Origin: Glomus cerebriforme
Lineage: Eukaryota; Glomeromycota; Glomeromycetes; Glomerales; Glomeraceae
DNA: 64,000 bases
Assembly (NCBI GenBank): GCA_003550305.1
Contig: QKYT01000185.1
Coordinates: 44,003-108,002, forward strand
Direction of reading: 5' to 3'
Position numbers and translations under genes: made by a program. The notes under the pieces were generated by a model. It did not search any database and was not told the DNA's origin. It saw only the letters and a program-made list of their open reading frames with translations. Of the stretch, positions 13,487 to 24,629 are shown piece by piece (the first letter of the stretch is position 1; each line of letters begins with the position of its first letter).

Positions 13487-14407
13487 ATGGTAAATGCCCA
13501 ACAATGGTTAAATGAAAAGTTTCCTGCTCGGGAAGATAAAGAGAAAGTAAAGAAACTAGAAATTCGTTTGAATGAACCAGAAAGTAATAAAATTAGTGAT
13601 CAAACGTACAAGTTTTGTGGAGTTACATTAGAAGGTGAATTGGACCTTAATGGATTTAAAAATCTAGAAGATTTGGAAATATGGGGTTGTGGGACTGATC
13701 AGTTGCAACAAATTACTAACTTAAAGATTAATCAGTGTTCCAAATTGCAAAATTTATTTATCGATTGTACAAATCTCAATGAATTAAGTTTAAATACTAA
13801 TGAGAAGATCACGTCGATTGAAATTCATGGATGTGTTAATTTGCTCAAAATAAATGGACTAGAACAGTTATTGAATCTCCAGAATTTACACCTTTGGAAT
13901 CAAAATCCTCGACTTCAAACTACCTTTTGTCAAGGTAATTGGAAGCAAGAACTTCAGGGATTACGAAAAGTCCTCCTCGAAGAAAAGGCCAGAAATGAGC
14001 AAATATTGAAAGAATTAGCTGATACTGTTTTACCCAATGTTACTTTTGATCTTAGCAAATTAAAACAAGAAATAGCAAGATTAAAATTAAATGAATTAAT
14101 CCCACAAGCACGAAAGGAAAAATCTGATTTAGAACAACAGATAGCTAACGCCAAAAACAAAGTAGAAAATAGTTTTAAAAAAATAATCGACATGCTTTTA
14201 GAAACTCAAAAACAAATTGTTGGAAAAAATGATCCACTAGTTCAAGCTCAGTTAACAGGAAAATTATCCGCTTACTTAAGTATGTTGGAAGGAAATTTAT
14301 CTGAGCAAGAATTACAAACACTCTTAAATAAGAAAACTGAACTTCTACAACTGGAAGAGCAGATAGCTAAACTTCAACAAATTACAAGCTTAAATTCAGC
14401 AGACTGA
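13487..14407 (+). CDS. LRR-like solenoid plus coiled-coil protein, copy 1
   Basis: Single-exon 306-residue protein, function unknown. The first 29 residues (beginning MVNAQQWLNEKFP) are identical to those of the second copy at 15439. Residues about 25-150 form short irregular leucine/isoleucine repeats (GVTLEGELDLNGFKNLEDLEIWG, NLKINQCSKLQNLFIDC, SIEIHGCVNLLKINGLEQL), as in a beta-solenoid/LRR fold. Residues about 160-300 are charged heptad-like coiled coil (KLKQEIARLKLNELIPQA, EKSDLEQQIANAKNKVENSF, LLQLEEQIAKLQQI). There is no signal peptide or membrane segment. As I recall, related 'NAQ.WL...FP' solenoids are common in Rhizophagus and also occur in its Mollicutes-related endobacteria; that is memory, not shown here. 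Confidence 0.8.
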   Translation: MVNAQQWLNEKFPAREDKEKVKKLEIRLNEPESNKISDQTYKFCGVTLEGELDLNGFKNLEDLEIWGCGTDQLQQITNLKINQCSKLQNLFIDCTNLNELSLNTNEKITSIEIHGCVNLLKINGLEQLLNLQNLHLWNQNPRLQTTFCQGNWKQELQGLRKVLLEEKARNEQILKELADTVLPNVTFDLSKLKQEIARLKLNELIPQARKEKSDLEQQIANAKNKVENSFKKIIDMLLETQKQIVGKNDPLVQAQLTGKLSAYLSMLEGNLSEQELQTLLNKKTELLQLEEQIAKLQQITSLNSAD

Positions 14408-14578
14408 ATTAGACTTTTGACCTCTCATTGACAACTCCATAGAATTTGACGTATTATGTAACTAATTGTAACCAGTATAATTGCTAACATTGATGAAATT
14501 CTGGTTTGCTTTTAGTCAGTATTAACAGCACTATTTAACATTTTCTATCTTCTTCAGCTTGTAAAACAATTCACTCTT

Positions 14579-15062
14579 CTAATCTAACATTAAAATATTA
14601 TCAATTAAATTAATAGGATCAATACCAAAATCCATATTGTTATTAGTATTAAGTATATTTGATTCTTTACATAACCCATTTCTTCATCCTGAAAGGGATT
14701 TTGTAAAATTATAATACCTTCTAAATCATTCATTTTCATCAAATGATAACATAACATTACCATTTTTTCTTCTTCCTCATTCAATAATATAATATTACCA
14801 TACCCGAAGAGTTTAATAATATGAGCCTAGCATGAAACATGAATTAATTGTGGTATCATTAATGCTTATATAAAGCATTTTTTCATATATACTGCACAAT
14901 TAAGAGAGATGTTACAATTGGAAAAAAAAATGATACGTTCCAAAAAGTCAACTGAAACAACAAAAGTGTATTTACATTACTTCGTAAACAAATATCAGTA
15001 GTCTTATCCATTATTATTTCTGCAGGTTTTTGATTAAAATAGTTTTGAAGTAAAGAAATTGT
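14579..15062 (-). pseudogene. Frameshifted two-exon gene remnant, function unknown
   Basis: On the minus strand, exon 14976-15062 reads TISLLQNYFNQKPAEIIMDK...CLRSN. It ends at a GTAAAT donor and joins in phase, after a CTAG acceptor, to exon 14826 downwards, reading AHIIKLFGYGNIILLNEEEE...MVMLCYHLMKM...ILQNPFQDEEMGYVKN. Near 14640-14660 the sensible reading moves by one frame to NTNNNMDFGIDPINLIDN and ends at a stop at 14579-14581. The matched splice phase argues that this was a real gene, and the frame break argues that it is inactive (or holds an assembly error). No start codon or upstream exon was identified. I do not recognise the family. Confidence 0.35.
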
Positions 15063-15230
15063 CTATAAAACGTGTATTTGATGAAGTATAAAACATTGAG
15101 ACCTTTCTTTGATTAAAGGAAATAGTCAAGAGGAACATTTGCAAGGGAAACGATTCATTTAAATCCTCTATCACCTTTTTGATTCACATACAGCATTATT
15201 AGATTGTTTTTCTTGAACATATTAATTTCT

Positions 15231-15250
15231 TAATGCCGGCCAAAAATCAT
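15231..15250 (-). repeat. CCGG-centred dispersed motif
   Basis: The minus strand reads ATGATTTTTGGCCGGCATTA, matching the TTTTGACCGGCATTA form found at 45956-45970. Confidence 0.45.
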
Positions 15251-15438
15251 GTAGAACACAATTCCCAGCGTAAAAGCTCTGAGCATGTGATCATAGTAAA
15301 ATATTTTTTGGTATTAGAGAACAAATACGTTTTTTAATTTTTTTAAATTAAAAATTTGCTGTATAGCAAATAATTGAACTTAAAAATTACCGTATAATCA
15401 AGTTAATTTATATATACAGTATATTAAAATCATCTAAA

Positions 15439-16368
15439 ATGGTAAATGCCCAACAATGGTTAAATGAAAAGTTTCCTGCTCGGGAAGATAAAGAGAAAGT
15501 AAAGAAACTAGAAATTCGTTTGAATGGACCAGAAAGCAATCAAATTAATGATCAAACGTACAGTTTTCGTGGAGTTACATTAGAAGGTGAATTAAACCTT
15601 AATGGATTTAGCAATTTAGAAGGTTTGGAAATATGGGGTTATTTTACCGAACAATTGCAACCAATTACTAACTTAAAGATTAATCGGTGTTCCGAATTGA
15701 AAAAATTAGTTATCGATTGTACAAATCTCAGTGAATTAAATTTAAATACTAATGAGAAGATCACGTCGCTTACAATTCATGGATGTATTAATTTGCTCAA
15801 AATAAATGGACTAGAACAGTTATTGAATCTCCAAGATTTAGACCTTTGGCATCAACAAAATTCTCGACTTCAAACTATTTTTAGTCAAAGTAATTGGAAG
15901 CAAGAACATCAGGAATTACGAAAAATCCTCCTCGAAGAAAAGGCCAAAAATGAGCAACATTTGAAAGAATTAGCTGATATCGTTATACCCAACATTACTT
16001 TTGACCTTAGTAAATTAAAACAAGAAATAGCAAGACTAAAATTAAATGAGTTAACCCCACAAGCACAAAAGGAAAAATCTGATTTAGAACAACAAATAAC
16101 TAACAGCAAAAACAAAGTAGAAAATAGTTTTAAAGATATAATTGACTTGCTCCTAGAAACTCAAGTACAAATTATTGGAAAAAATGAACCTCTAGTTCAA
16201 GCTCAGTTAACGGGAAAATTATCCGCTTACCTAGGTATTTTGGAAAGAAATTTATCTGAGCAAGAATTACAAGTACTTTTAGATAAGAAAACTGAGGTTC
16301 TAAAACTGGAAGAGCAGATAGCTAAACTTCAACAAATCACAAGCTTAATTCAGCAGACTGAATTGTAG
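15439..16368 (+). CDS. LRR-like solenoid plus coiled-coil protein, copy 2
   Basis: Single-exon 309-residue paralogue of the gene at 13487, in the same orientation about 1 kb downstream. The first 29 residues are identical. The solenoid is more diverged (for example IWGYFTEQLQPITNLKINRCSEL against IWGCGTDQLQQITNLKINQCSKL), while the coiled coil stays close (EKSDLEQQITNSKNKVENSF, VQAQLTGKLSAYLGILE). It is one residue longer where HQQNS replaces NQNP, and it ends IQQTEL. Substitution without frame loss suggests that both copies are under constraint. Function unknown; a scaffold or protein-binding role is only inference. Confidence 0.8.
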   Translation: MVNAQQWLNEKFPAREDKEKVKKLEIRLNGPESNQINDQTYSFRGVTLEGELNLNGFSNLEGLEIWGYFTEQLQPITNLKINRCSELKKLVIDCTNLSELNLNTNEKITSLTIHGCINLLKINGLEQLLNLQDLDLWHQQNSRLQTIFSQSNWKQEHQELRKILLEEKAKNEQHLKELADIVIPNITFDLSKLKQEIARLKLNELTPQAQKEKSDLEQQITNSKNKVENSFKDIIDLLLETQVQIIGKNEPLVQAQLTGKLSAYLGILERNLSEQELQVLLDKKTEVLKLEEQIAKLQQITSLIQQTEL

Positions 16369-17048
16369 TTTTTTAATAGTAAATACAAGTAAGGTATGGA
16401 GTGGTAATTAACATATGCCAAAGTCTGATAAAGTATGGTAATGCCCATCCTTTGTTGCAAGAGATCAATAAGAAAATTTTAATTTTGAAAAAGATTTATT
16501 AAAATTTATTATAAATGTAAATAATTTTACAAAATAAATTAATAATCAATTTATTTAAAATCAATACATCCACAACTTTCAGTAGAAGAACGAATAAACA
16601 AATCCCTATAAACATAAGTGTCTCAAAGTGAACTTCAGTCCAATCCAATCTGAACCATTCCTAAAAACAAAGAAAAAAAACCTCACGAAACTTACCCTTC
16701 CAAATAAATCGAAATAACATTTCATTAAGGAAACGTGATCCCTTACAAGAGTCGTCTACAAGCCATTAGAAGTGCTAGTGATATGTTTCTTGAAAGGAAA
16801 GATTGGAAAACACGTTTCCCGAAGCTTACCCTTCCAAAAGGCTGAAGTAGCTCATAAGATAAAAAACGTTCTGCGTGAGAAAATTTCTACAGTAGTTAAA
16901 GATAATCTGATCTACGATTATGGTTGTACAATATCATTTGACATTTGCTATATATACCACGTGTAATTTTCTAATCCCTTACATTTTTTAAAACATTACA
17001 ACGACCTTATTTCCTTTTGATAAATATACCACATGATAATAAACCACC
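16369..17048. other. Intergenic between solenoid copy 2 and the WD40 gene
   Basis: AT-rich, no supported gene. A short diverged duplication of an 'aacttacccttccaaa' stretch occurs at about 16690-16705 and 16824-16840. A 64-codon open frame at 16772-16966 lacks any recognisable feature. Confidence 0.5.
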
Positions 17049-19194
17049 ATGGAAGCATCACTAAAAAAGCCCGTTACTTTATCATCAAATCTTGATACTA
17101 CAGATAAATTGGTTAAAGAGAACAAAGCATTGAAACATAAAGTTGATACATTAGAAAAAGAAATTATGTTATTAAAAAAATCCATATATGATTTATCTGT
17201 TAAATTGTCATCATCGTCACATCAAAGAGTGATTGGTCCTTTTGTTATTGAAAGTGGAGATGTTTCACAAGATAGCCGTGGTGAAATTAATTTGGAAAAT
17301 TCGACTTCTGGTGGGTAAATTACAATATAAAGTAAAGTTTTTTCTTTTCGAATTGGATGTTGCTTCTAAGAAATTACTGTAGAGTGATACGTAAATATAA
17401 TGATGTAGGTAATAATGCACGTGAGAAACACCGTGAAGGAAGAACTTTTCATCCAAAATCTGAATTTAAGGTTCGGAAAACTTATTTACTGTTTCAGATG
17501 AATTTTACAAATAAATTTTAAAGGACCTAATATTTTTATTAGGGACATGGAGGGGCAGTTTATGCAATACATTTTTCACCATGTGGAAAAATGCTTGCAT
17601 CTGGATCATTTGACAAAACTGTTCGAATATGGGATACAATATCATTACAAAAGGAGGTATGAATCCCATTTAAAAAGTTATTTTTTAAAATTAAATTAAT
17701 GAAATTAAAAAATTTTTTCTTTCAAAAAAAGCAAGCATGTTTAAAAGGACATAAATTAAATATATCAGATGTTTGTTGGTCTAATGATTCAACATCAATA
17801 TTATCAGGAGCTTATGATCAAACATGTAAATTATGGGACATAGAAACGAGTAGATATATTCATTCATTTGAAGTTGAAGGTTTTGTTCAATGTGTCATGT
17901 TCAATCCTGCAGGTATTTTCTGCAAAAAGACGTTTTTTTTTTTGTCACAATTTTATAAACTATTTTCTAAATTTTTTCCTGAATTTATTATGTAGATAAT
18001 AATGTGTTTGCTAATGGAACTTCAAGAAAAGCATTAACAATAATAGATCTTCGTAAGTCTGAAAATGCGCTTAAATTTAAAAATGATGGAATGATAAATT
18101 CACTTTATGTTTGTCGGGATGGACAAAATATTATTACTGGAGATTCAAATGGATACTTAAAAACTTGGGATATCAGAGCTGGTACGTAAATTGGTTTTCC
18201 TTATTAATTTTATAAAAATATTGATTTTTTTTTATGTTTAGGAAGCGCATTACAGTCTTTTCTAAATGAGCCAACAAAGAAACCAATTTCGAATATTGCA
18301 GTTTCAAAGAAAAGTCTTGGTAAGAGTTATAGAATTTTTATTTTTATACCATGAAAATAATTACCCCTTTAATCAAGTCATTTTAATAATATATTACAGG
18401 TAATGATGAGGAACCTAGATATATGGCAGTTAATAGTTATGATAATGGTATACAAATTATAAGGACAATTTTGATTTAATAGATGTTTTTTTCTAATATA
18501 AATATTTCATTCAGTCATAAGAATTTATGATCGTGGAATTGAGCCACCGAAGACTCAACTGAAATTAATTCATGTATTAAAAGGTTTCAAGAATAAAGGA
18601 TGGCCTATAAAATCTTCCTATTTCTTTGGGAAAGACTGTAATGATATTAAGAATTTTTAATTATCTATTTTTATAATTATTATACTATACTTATTCTTTT
18701 CCTAATTCTTAATATTAGATCAATATTCATTAACTCATGATATTTTTGACATGGGAATTTCACAAATAGATTCTGCTGACTCTGTTATGTACGTTTCCTT
18801 ATTTAATTGTTATGTAAATGAATTTATTTATTTTTTTTTTTTAAAGAATTTTCTGAATAGATATGAGAAAGATAAACCATTGGAGGCAAGTTTATTATTG
18901 GCTACAGGAAGTGCAGATCCTTACGCATACTTGTATAATGTTGGTGGTCCGGAGGTAATTTAAACTACTACTCTGTCAAAATAATAATCATTATTATAAT
19001 TATGGTTTAAAAAAATATAAATATTATTTTACCTACTATAGGGAACTGAAGAGCTGATTCAGAGATTGGAAGGACATACGGATTTTGTGTATGCCGTTGA
19101 TTTTCATCCATTTGAACCAATATTGGCTAGTTGTTCTGCTGATAGTACTATAAAAATTTGGGCTCCTAATGTAAAAGGAAAAAAGAAAAGTTAA
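17049..19194 (+). CDS. WD40-repeat protein with N-terminal coiled coil
   Basis: Eleven exons can be joined in consistent phase: 17049-17310, 17409-17470, 17543-17656, 17732-17912, 17996-18181, 18242-18319, 18400-18447, 18515-18637, 18719-18788, 18861-18954 and 19042-19194. The product is 456 residues. Residues about 20-55 are a coiled coil (KLVKENKALKHKVDTLEKEI). The repeats then read GHGGAVYAIHFSPCG...VRIWD, GHKLNISDVCWSND...CKLWD, GNGYLKTWDIRAG-type, and finally GHTDFVYAVDFHP...STIKIWA with a basic tail (KGKKKS). This makes a single seven-bladed propeller, presumably a protein-interaction scaffold. I could not assign an orthologue. The weakest junction is intron 2, whose donor reads GTTCGG. 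Confidence 0.85.
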
Positions 19195-20742
19195 AAACCA
19201 CATTGTACATATTGAGTTCATATAGTAGTTATTTATAGTTTTATGAAAAGATTTTTATTTTTAATATTCAGTCTAGTATTTTATAATAAAATTGAACCAC
19301 TGAAATATCAGTGAAGTTTTGTCATATTGGGCTTTATCCTTATATAATTGCATTGGCATACAATTATATAATTATTACGATTGAATTTTTCTTGATTGGA
19401 ATGATCGAAAATACACAAATATTATAAAATTTCTTGACATTCGTAATGCATATTTATTAATCAAGCAAAAAATATAGTTCGCTACGCATCTTATCGTTAT
19501 ATAAAGTAATATAGAATGCGCCATTCCTTAAGGCCAAGTACGCAAAATTAAAACCGGCTGTTTCACAATGTTCAGCTCTAAGCTTCCAATTGGAAGCAAA
19601 ACATTTAATCAGAGGAAACAATCCCTGTTCTCTAGAGCAGTTTCCGTCCTCCTCATTTATTATTATACTTTTCCAGAAAAAGATCCGTCACATGATATCC
19701 CAGCTTTGTTTCTTTGCAAGATCAAAAAATGTAAGGAAAAATTCAATTAGTAGTAACAAATACTGCATAGTGATACATGAATTAAAAAAAATGATTATGC
19801 ATCTGCTTAAAGTTAATGATTTTCTGCATCAAATAATCAAATATCAGAATTGATAAAGAAGCATATCATACCCTTTGAAGTGTGGTGAATGCAAAATTGA
19901 GTTATCCTATTTACTGTTCTCATAAATGATTAATAAAGACTTATCATTAATATATCATTGAACACTAATTATTTGCTTTATATGACTGTATGTACAGTAT
20001 CGACCGGCCTAAATTATCGGGCGTTTGGCTGATTTTTATAATGCCTTAAGAAACCTGGTTTTGATATTTATTATTAGCTAACGGGTCCTCTTGTCTTTAT
20101 ATTGGATGTTAAATCTTAATACTTTTAATAGACTGCAATGAGAGTGTCGGTTTCATATACTTTAACCAATTTAATTATTTGGATTAGTTGAATAGTGGCA
20201 GAGTTCTGGTTTAGTGTTTAAATTTTGTATCATTTTTTATCATACGATGAGCAAATTTGCATTCAATCCAAAAAAGGCTAACACCTACCAGGTTTTCTTT
20301 TATAAAGTTTGTAAATTTAGGAATAATTCACTTACTTATTTACGGAAAAACATTTCTTTATATATAAAGATTATCTGGTATTACAGTTTCGGAAAATATT
20401 TATTTTAAAGTTGCATTGTTTAAAAATTTACATCATTTCGCAAAAAAAATGACAATACTTAATATTAGATATTAATAAACAAAATCTCTCAATTATTCTA
20501 TTATATTAATATATTTTTTTTTAGATGGGTTATATTTAGTAAAAAGCTGGATTGGTATTTAATTTTAGAGAAAACTGCGTATAATCTATTGTACCAATAT
20601 GAAATAAAATACTAAAAAGAAATCTCATATTCTTTGAATATCTAATTTTTTTGATAACCTTATTTTTAAGACTTTATTTTTTCACAATATAAAAACGTTT
20701 TTTTTTCACCACAGATTTCCATTCTTTTGAAAAATTATCAAA
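19195..20742. other. Intergenic, AT-rich, 1.5 kb
   Basis: No supported gene. Overlapping frames of 60-87 codons at 19568-19853 and one at 20214-20408 lack domains and codon logic. ACTGTATGTACAGT (palindrome, 19985-19998) lies six bases before a CCGGCCTAAATTAT motif at 20004. Confidence 0.5.
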
Positions 20743-21651
20743 ATGCCAAAAAGCATGCCTAAAAATATTCGAGAAAATTTCAAGAGTAATCAAAAATCAA
20801 AATCTAATTCAACTTCCTTCATTATCTCCTCACATCTTTCTCAATTTCGACGCATCCATAAAATTTTTCCTACAAATCTTTCTCTTGAAAAACTCTTGAC
20901 TCCTTCCAACATTAAACCTCCACGTAAAAAAACTTTTTCATTACGTCCTCCAAATGGTTTCATTCTTTATCGAAAAGACATTCAACAAGAAATTATGAAA
21001 AATAATCCAGATGTAACATTTAAAACAGTTTCTGTAATTGCTTCAAAAAAGTGGAAATGTGAGACAGAGGAGATAAAAAATTTTTTTAATTCCTTATCAA
21101 AAGTTGCACATCTTGTATATTTGGATATTTGTGAGATCTACGTTGAACAAAATAAAGAACATATAAATATTAATCTTTACGAAATGGAAAATAATAAAGA
21201 TGATGAAAAAAAGAATTTGGATAGACCATGGATGCAATCTTCTATTTATCCAACTATGTTTGTTACACCTAATTCTGAAAAAATTTCTGGAAAAAAGGAA
21301 TTACAAAAAATTGAATTAAATGATGATGATAACAATTTTATTAATGATCCATCAATTCCTTCATCTTACAATCTATTAGATTTTGATCAACAAATATTTC
21401 ATTCATCTATTCCTTCATTATCAAAAACTTCAACTTTTTCTTCATTTACAACTGATGATTCCGCGAATTATTATTTGGAATTTCCACATATAACTGATTC
21501 TTTATTAAATAATAATGATAATCCATATCAAATTCCCTCCCAATTATATCATGCTGGTAATGATGAACTTACTATGAATTTTGATTATGGAAATGGAAAT
21601 AATGATTATTTGTATATTTTTAATAATCAAAATTCTTTCTTTACTCAATAA
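20743..21651 (+). CDS. MATA-HMG-box transcription factor-like protein
   Basis: Single-exon, 302 residues. The HMG box spans about residues 66-137: LRPPNGFILYRKDIQQEIMK, then NPDVTFKTVSVIASKKWK and EEIKNFFNSLSKVAHLVY, which is the MATA/mating-type subclass (RPxNxFILYR, with an SVIASKKWK variant of the usual xIxxxWK segment). The basic N-terminus may localise it to the nucleus. The C-terminal half is Asn/Asp/Ser-rich and disordered-looking (for example NNNDNPYQIPSQLYH). Such genes are numerous in Rhizophagus, and their link to mating is unproven. The promoter side is T-rich. Confidence 0.85.
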   Translation: MPKSMPKNIRENFKSNQKSKSNSTSFIISSHLSQFRRIHKIFPTNLSLEKLLTPSNIKPPRKKTFSLRPPNGFILYRKDIQQEIMKNNPDVTFKTVSVIASKKWKCETEEIKNFFNSLSKVAHLVYLDICEIYVEQNKEHININLYEMENNKDDEKKNLDRPWMQSSIYPTMFVTPNSEKISGKKELQKIELNDDDNNFINDPSIPSSYNLLDFDQQIFHSSIPSLSKTSTFSSFTTDDSANYYLEFPHITDSLLNNNDNPYQIPSQLYHAGNDELTMNFDYGNGNNDYLYIFNNQNSFFTQ

Positions 21652-21975
21652 ATTATTGAATGATGATGTATTTATTATAAGATTAGCAGATTAGCGTTGC
21701 AAGCGTCAAATTAACTTTGATTTTAATTGTATACAAATTTAACTTTTAATGTAACTGATACTCAAAAAAATAAAAATAAATAAATTATTTATAGTTATCG
21801 TAATTTTTGATACCGATAAGTTATTCTAATCTAATCGCTTATCTAGATTTTCTGTTACACGTTATTTATTACATGTGATCATTATTTCCATACCCCGTTT
21901 GACTGTTTGTTCATGTTTTCCTTTAGAACGTTATATGCTTTTTCATAAGAATATTATTATATAGTGGTAGGCAAA
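21652..21975. other. Intergenic 324 bases
   Basis: 3' flank of the HMG gene and 5' flank of the MATH-BTB gene; AT-rich, with no distinct element seen. Confidence 0.5.
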
Positions 21976-24221
21976 ATGTCAACTCATTTAGTGCATAACA
22001 AATATAACTATAACGAACCTACCCAAAGTGGTGGTACTTCGGGTGGAACTTTAACCTATTCGTATAGGTGGAAAATAACAAATTGGAGCGAAGTACGGCC
22101 TTTTATGGAACATACCAGTTCATCTTTTGACGCTGACGGTTTACAATGGTTTGTATCGATTTTAATTTTATTAATTATAAGAGAGATTCACAAATTTTTA
22201 TTTTGATTAAAGATTAATTTAATTTTATTATTAAATAAATGAATATACTGGGATACTACTGGGATTATAAAGGGTATTCAAGGTAATTTTAATAATTAAT
22301 AATTAAATTTAATTTACATTTTAATTAATAATAGTATTTAATCACGTAATATTATTAGTTTTATAAAGGTCGTCAGAAGAACCCACAGGTAAAGTTAAAT
22401 TCACGAGTTACGACAATATTTAGTTCATTTTTTTTTCGATTCACTAACTAATAGTTGATTATTCAAATGCGTAAAGGCTTTGTCATTATATTTAGGAATT
22501 TTAGAGACAACGCCAGGATGTCTTCGTGGAATCCGAAAGAAAGTCGGTATTATCTTTGTATTGGAAAATTTAAGAACAAGAGGAATGGATTTCGGAAAAA
22601 GTACGTGTAATTTATATAGAATTATATTCTTAGTTATTAAATTTAAGTCATATTAAAATCTCAAATATATTTTTGTATGATAAGTGGAGTTGCCTGTTTG
22701 GTTCTGTGATAGTAAGTATATGTTAAATATATCTGATTTGTTTGAATTTTTCATCTGATGACACATCAATGTTGTTAATTTCTGGGAAAATGATCAGAAC
22801 ATTCCACATGGGGTGAAGAAAACCTTATGTCATTGGAGGAAATGGATCGGTAATTATTTTAATAATAATAATTCTTTTTTAAAAGGATTTTATTAATATC
22901 ATTTATTAAATAGGTTTATCAGTAATGATACAATATCTTTACTTGTAAAATTTGAAGTTCATGAATCTATTGTAGATGCGTTACCAAAAATTAGTAATCC
23001 ATTTGACAAGTTAGTAAACTCACCTCGTTTCTCAGATGTTAAATTTCGCGTAATTGATTATAATTCACGTGAGAGATTGTTTTATGCGCATAAAGGAATT
23101 TTGGCAAGTTCATCTTCAGTATTTGAAGCAATGTTGACAAACGGAATGAAAGAGACTTTTGAAGATGAAATTCAATTATGTCAAACAAATCATTCCGCTT
23201 TCCTTTCATTATTGACATTTATTTATACTTTTAATGTTAATATTACATCCTTATGTGATGCTGAAAATTTATTGGCATTAGCTGATAGATTTGCAATTGT
23301 TCCTGTGCGAGAGGAATGTTTACGCTATTTCCGTCTAGAGTTGAACGTTGATAATGTATGGGGAATTTGGGCGATTGCCGGTAAATTATTTATCTTGTGA
23401 TTAATGTTTTTTTTATTCAACTAATTTTTATCAATATTTATTTTTACAAATTCAACTTTGTTTAATCTATGATATAAAGAGAAATATTCTTGTGTTAAAA
23501 CATCAACAACTTGTCGTGATTTTGTTGCACTGTACCTTGATACATTGTTAGATAAGCAATCTACGTTACACGCTGATCCAAATATTTTACAACTTGCACT
23601 CGAAAATGACGAATCAAATGTAAATTCTGAAGAAAAGATTTACGAATTAGTTGTTCGCTGGGCAAATTATTCGTACTCTTCAGATGCGTCAACAACAAAA
23701 AATTCCTCAAACATTCAAGTTGACTCCTTGTCAACATCATCTCAAACCTCAACATCTACTGCATCAATGCCATCGGAACTTCCTGAAAATTTTGAAGATG
23801 CTGTAAATAATCTTCAATTAACAGAGAATTCTGAAGATGATACTGACACAGTAGTAGATGCTGAAAATGATGATAGTGATGATATAGAAAAATTTCCCAA
23901 GCCCTGGCGCGGCGATAGACTTGCCGCACTTCCTTCTTTATTGAAGTGTGTTCGATTTCCTGTTATGAAAAAAAAATATATTTGCGAAGAAGTTGAGGGA
24001 AATCCTAACATAATGGCAGCAGATGGAATGAAAGATCTGGTGAGAAGTATTTAAAAATTTCATACATCCTAGTGATTTTAACTGAACATTTTATATTTAT
24101 ATTAAATTTTTTTTTTTAGGTAATTGAAGCGTATCGACATCATTTAATGTTAGAAATGCCTAATTCAGCTCCTAGTAGCAGAGTAAAAAATCGAAGGCGC
24201 AAGATAAAAATCATTGATTAG
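21976..24221 (+). CDS. MATH-BTB-BACK protein (probable CUL3 ubiquitin-ligase adaptor)
   Basis: The start ATG is at 21976 (MSTHLVHNKYNY). The N-terminal MATH/TRAF domain begins YSYRWKITNWSEVRPFMEHT and ends RTWGEENLMSLEEMDR|FISNDTISLLVKFEV-like across an intron near 22855-22916. The BTB domain follows (SPRFSDVKFRVIDY, FYAHKGILASSSSVFEAML, FLSLLTFIYTFNVN). After an intron at 23380-23479 a BACK-like helical region reads EKYSCVKTSTTCRDFVALYL. An acidic/Ser-Thr insert (about 23690-23890, including SEDDTDTVVDAENDDSDD) interrupts it before LAALPSLLKCVRFPVM. The last exon ends KNRRRKIKIID. MATH normally recruits substrate and BTB binds CUL3. Exon limits between 22150 and 22800 are unresolved; short exons carrying KGRQKNPQ-like and similar pieces are likely there. 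Confidence 0.8.
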
Positions 24222-24629
24222 TTAGTGTGTTCAATGTAAATAGCTTGATCGTGAATAATAATCTTTTAAAAGTTCATATAAGTTAAATAAGTTAAATAAA
24301 TTTAAATTATTCATAAATCAAAAAAAGACTGACATAATGCATTTACTTAGTATTTTTTAGAAAAATCTATGAAGATCATCTTTAACAAAATGTATTACAT
24401 AATTATTTAACGTGATTTCGAAAATCAGACAAATTAAAAATTGCCACGGTCACATCATTTTATTGTATTTAACCAATCAAATTGTACAATATCGACTGAT
24501 TAAAACTAGATTTTTGAATAACAAAATAACGAACACCGCTTTTTTCATAAGAACTATTTCCTTACCATTTACTTTTGATTAGTTTAGTAATTTGGTATAA
24601 AATAGGAAATTGAATTAATTGTATATATA
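24222..24629. other. Intergenic 408 bases
   Basis: Between the MATH-BTB and derlin genes; AT-rich, with no gene or clear element seen. Confidence 0.5.

Larger units (their letters stand above)
14408..15438. other. Spacer between the two solenoid paralogues
   Basis: It holds a broken two-exon gene remnant on the minus strand (listed separately), a CCGG-type motif at 15231-15250 and ATATACAGTATAT at 15410. Upstream DNA of the two paralogues is not obviously similar, although their coding starts are identical. Confidence 0.6.

Noticed and set aside
16772..16966. 64-codon plus-strand frame
   Set aside because: No domain, no homologous pattern known to me, and it overlaps a short non-coding duplication.
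19568..19853. Two overlapping plus-strand frames of 60 and 87 codons
   Set aside because: They overlap in different frames, and neither shows a protein-like composition; consistent with chance in intergenic DNA.
20214..20408. 64-codon frame rich in Phe/Tyr/Lys
   Set aside because: Composition mirrors AT-rich noise; no splice partners or promoter logic.
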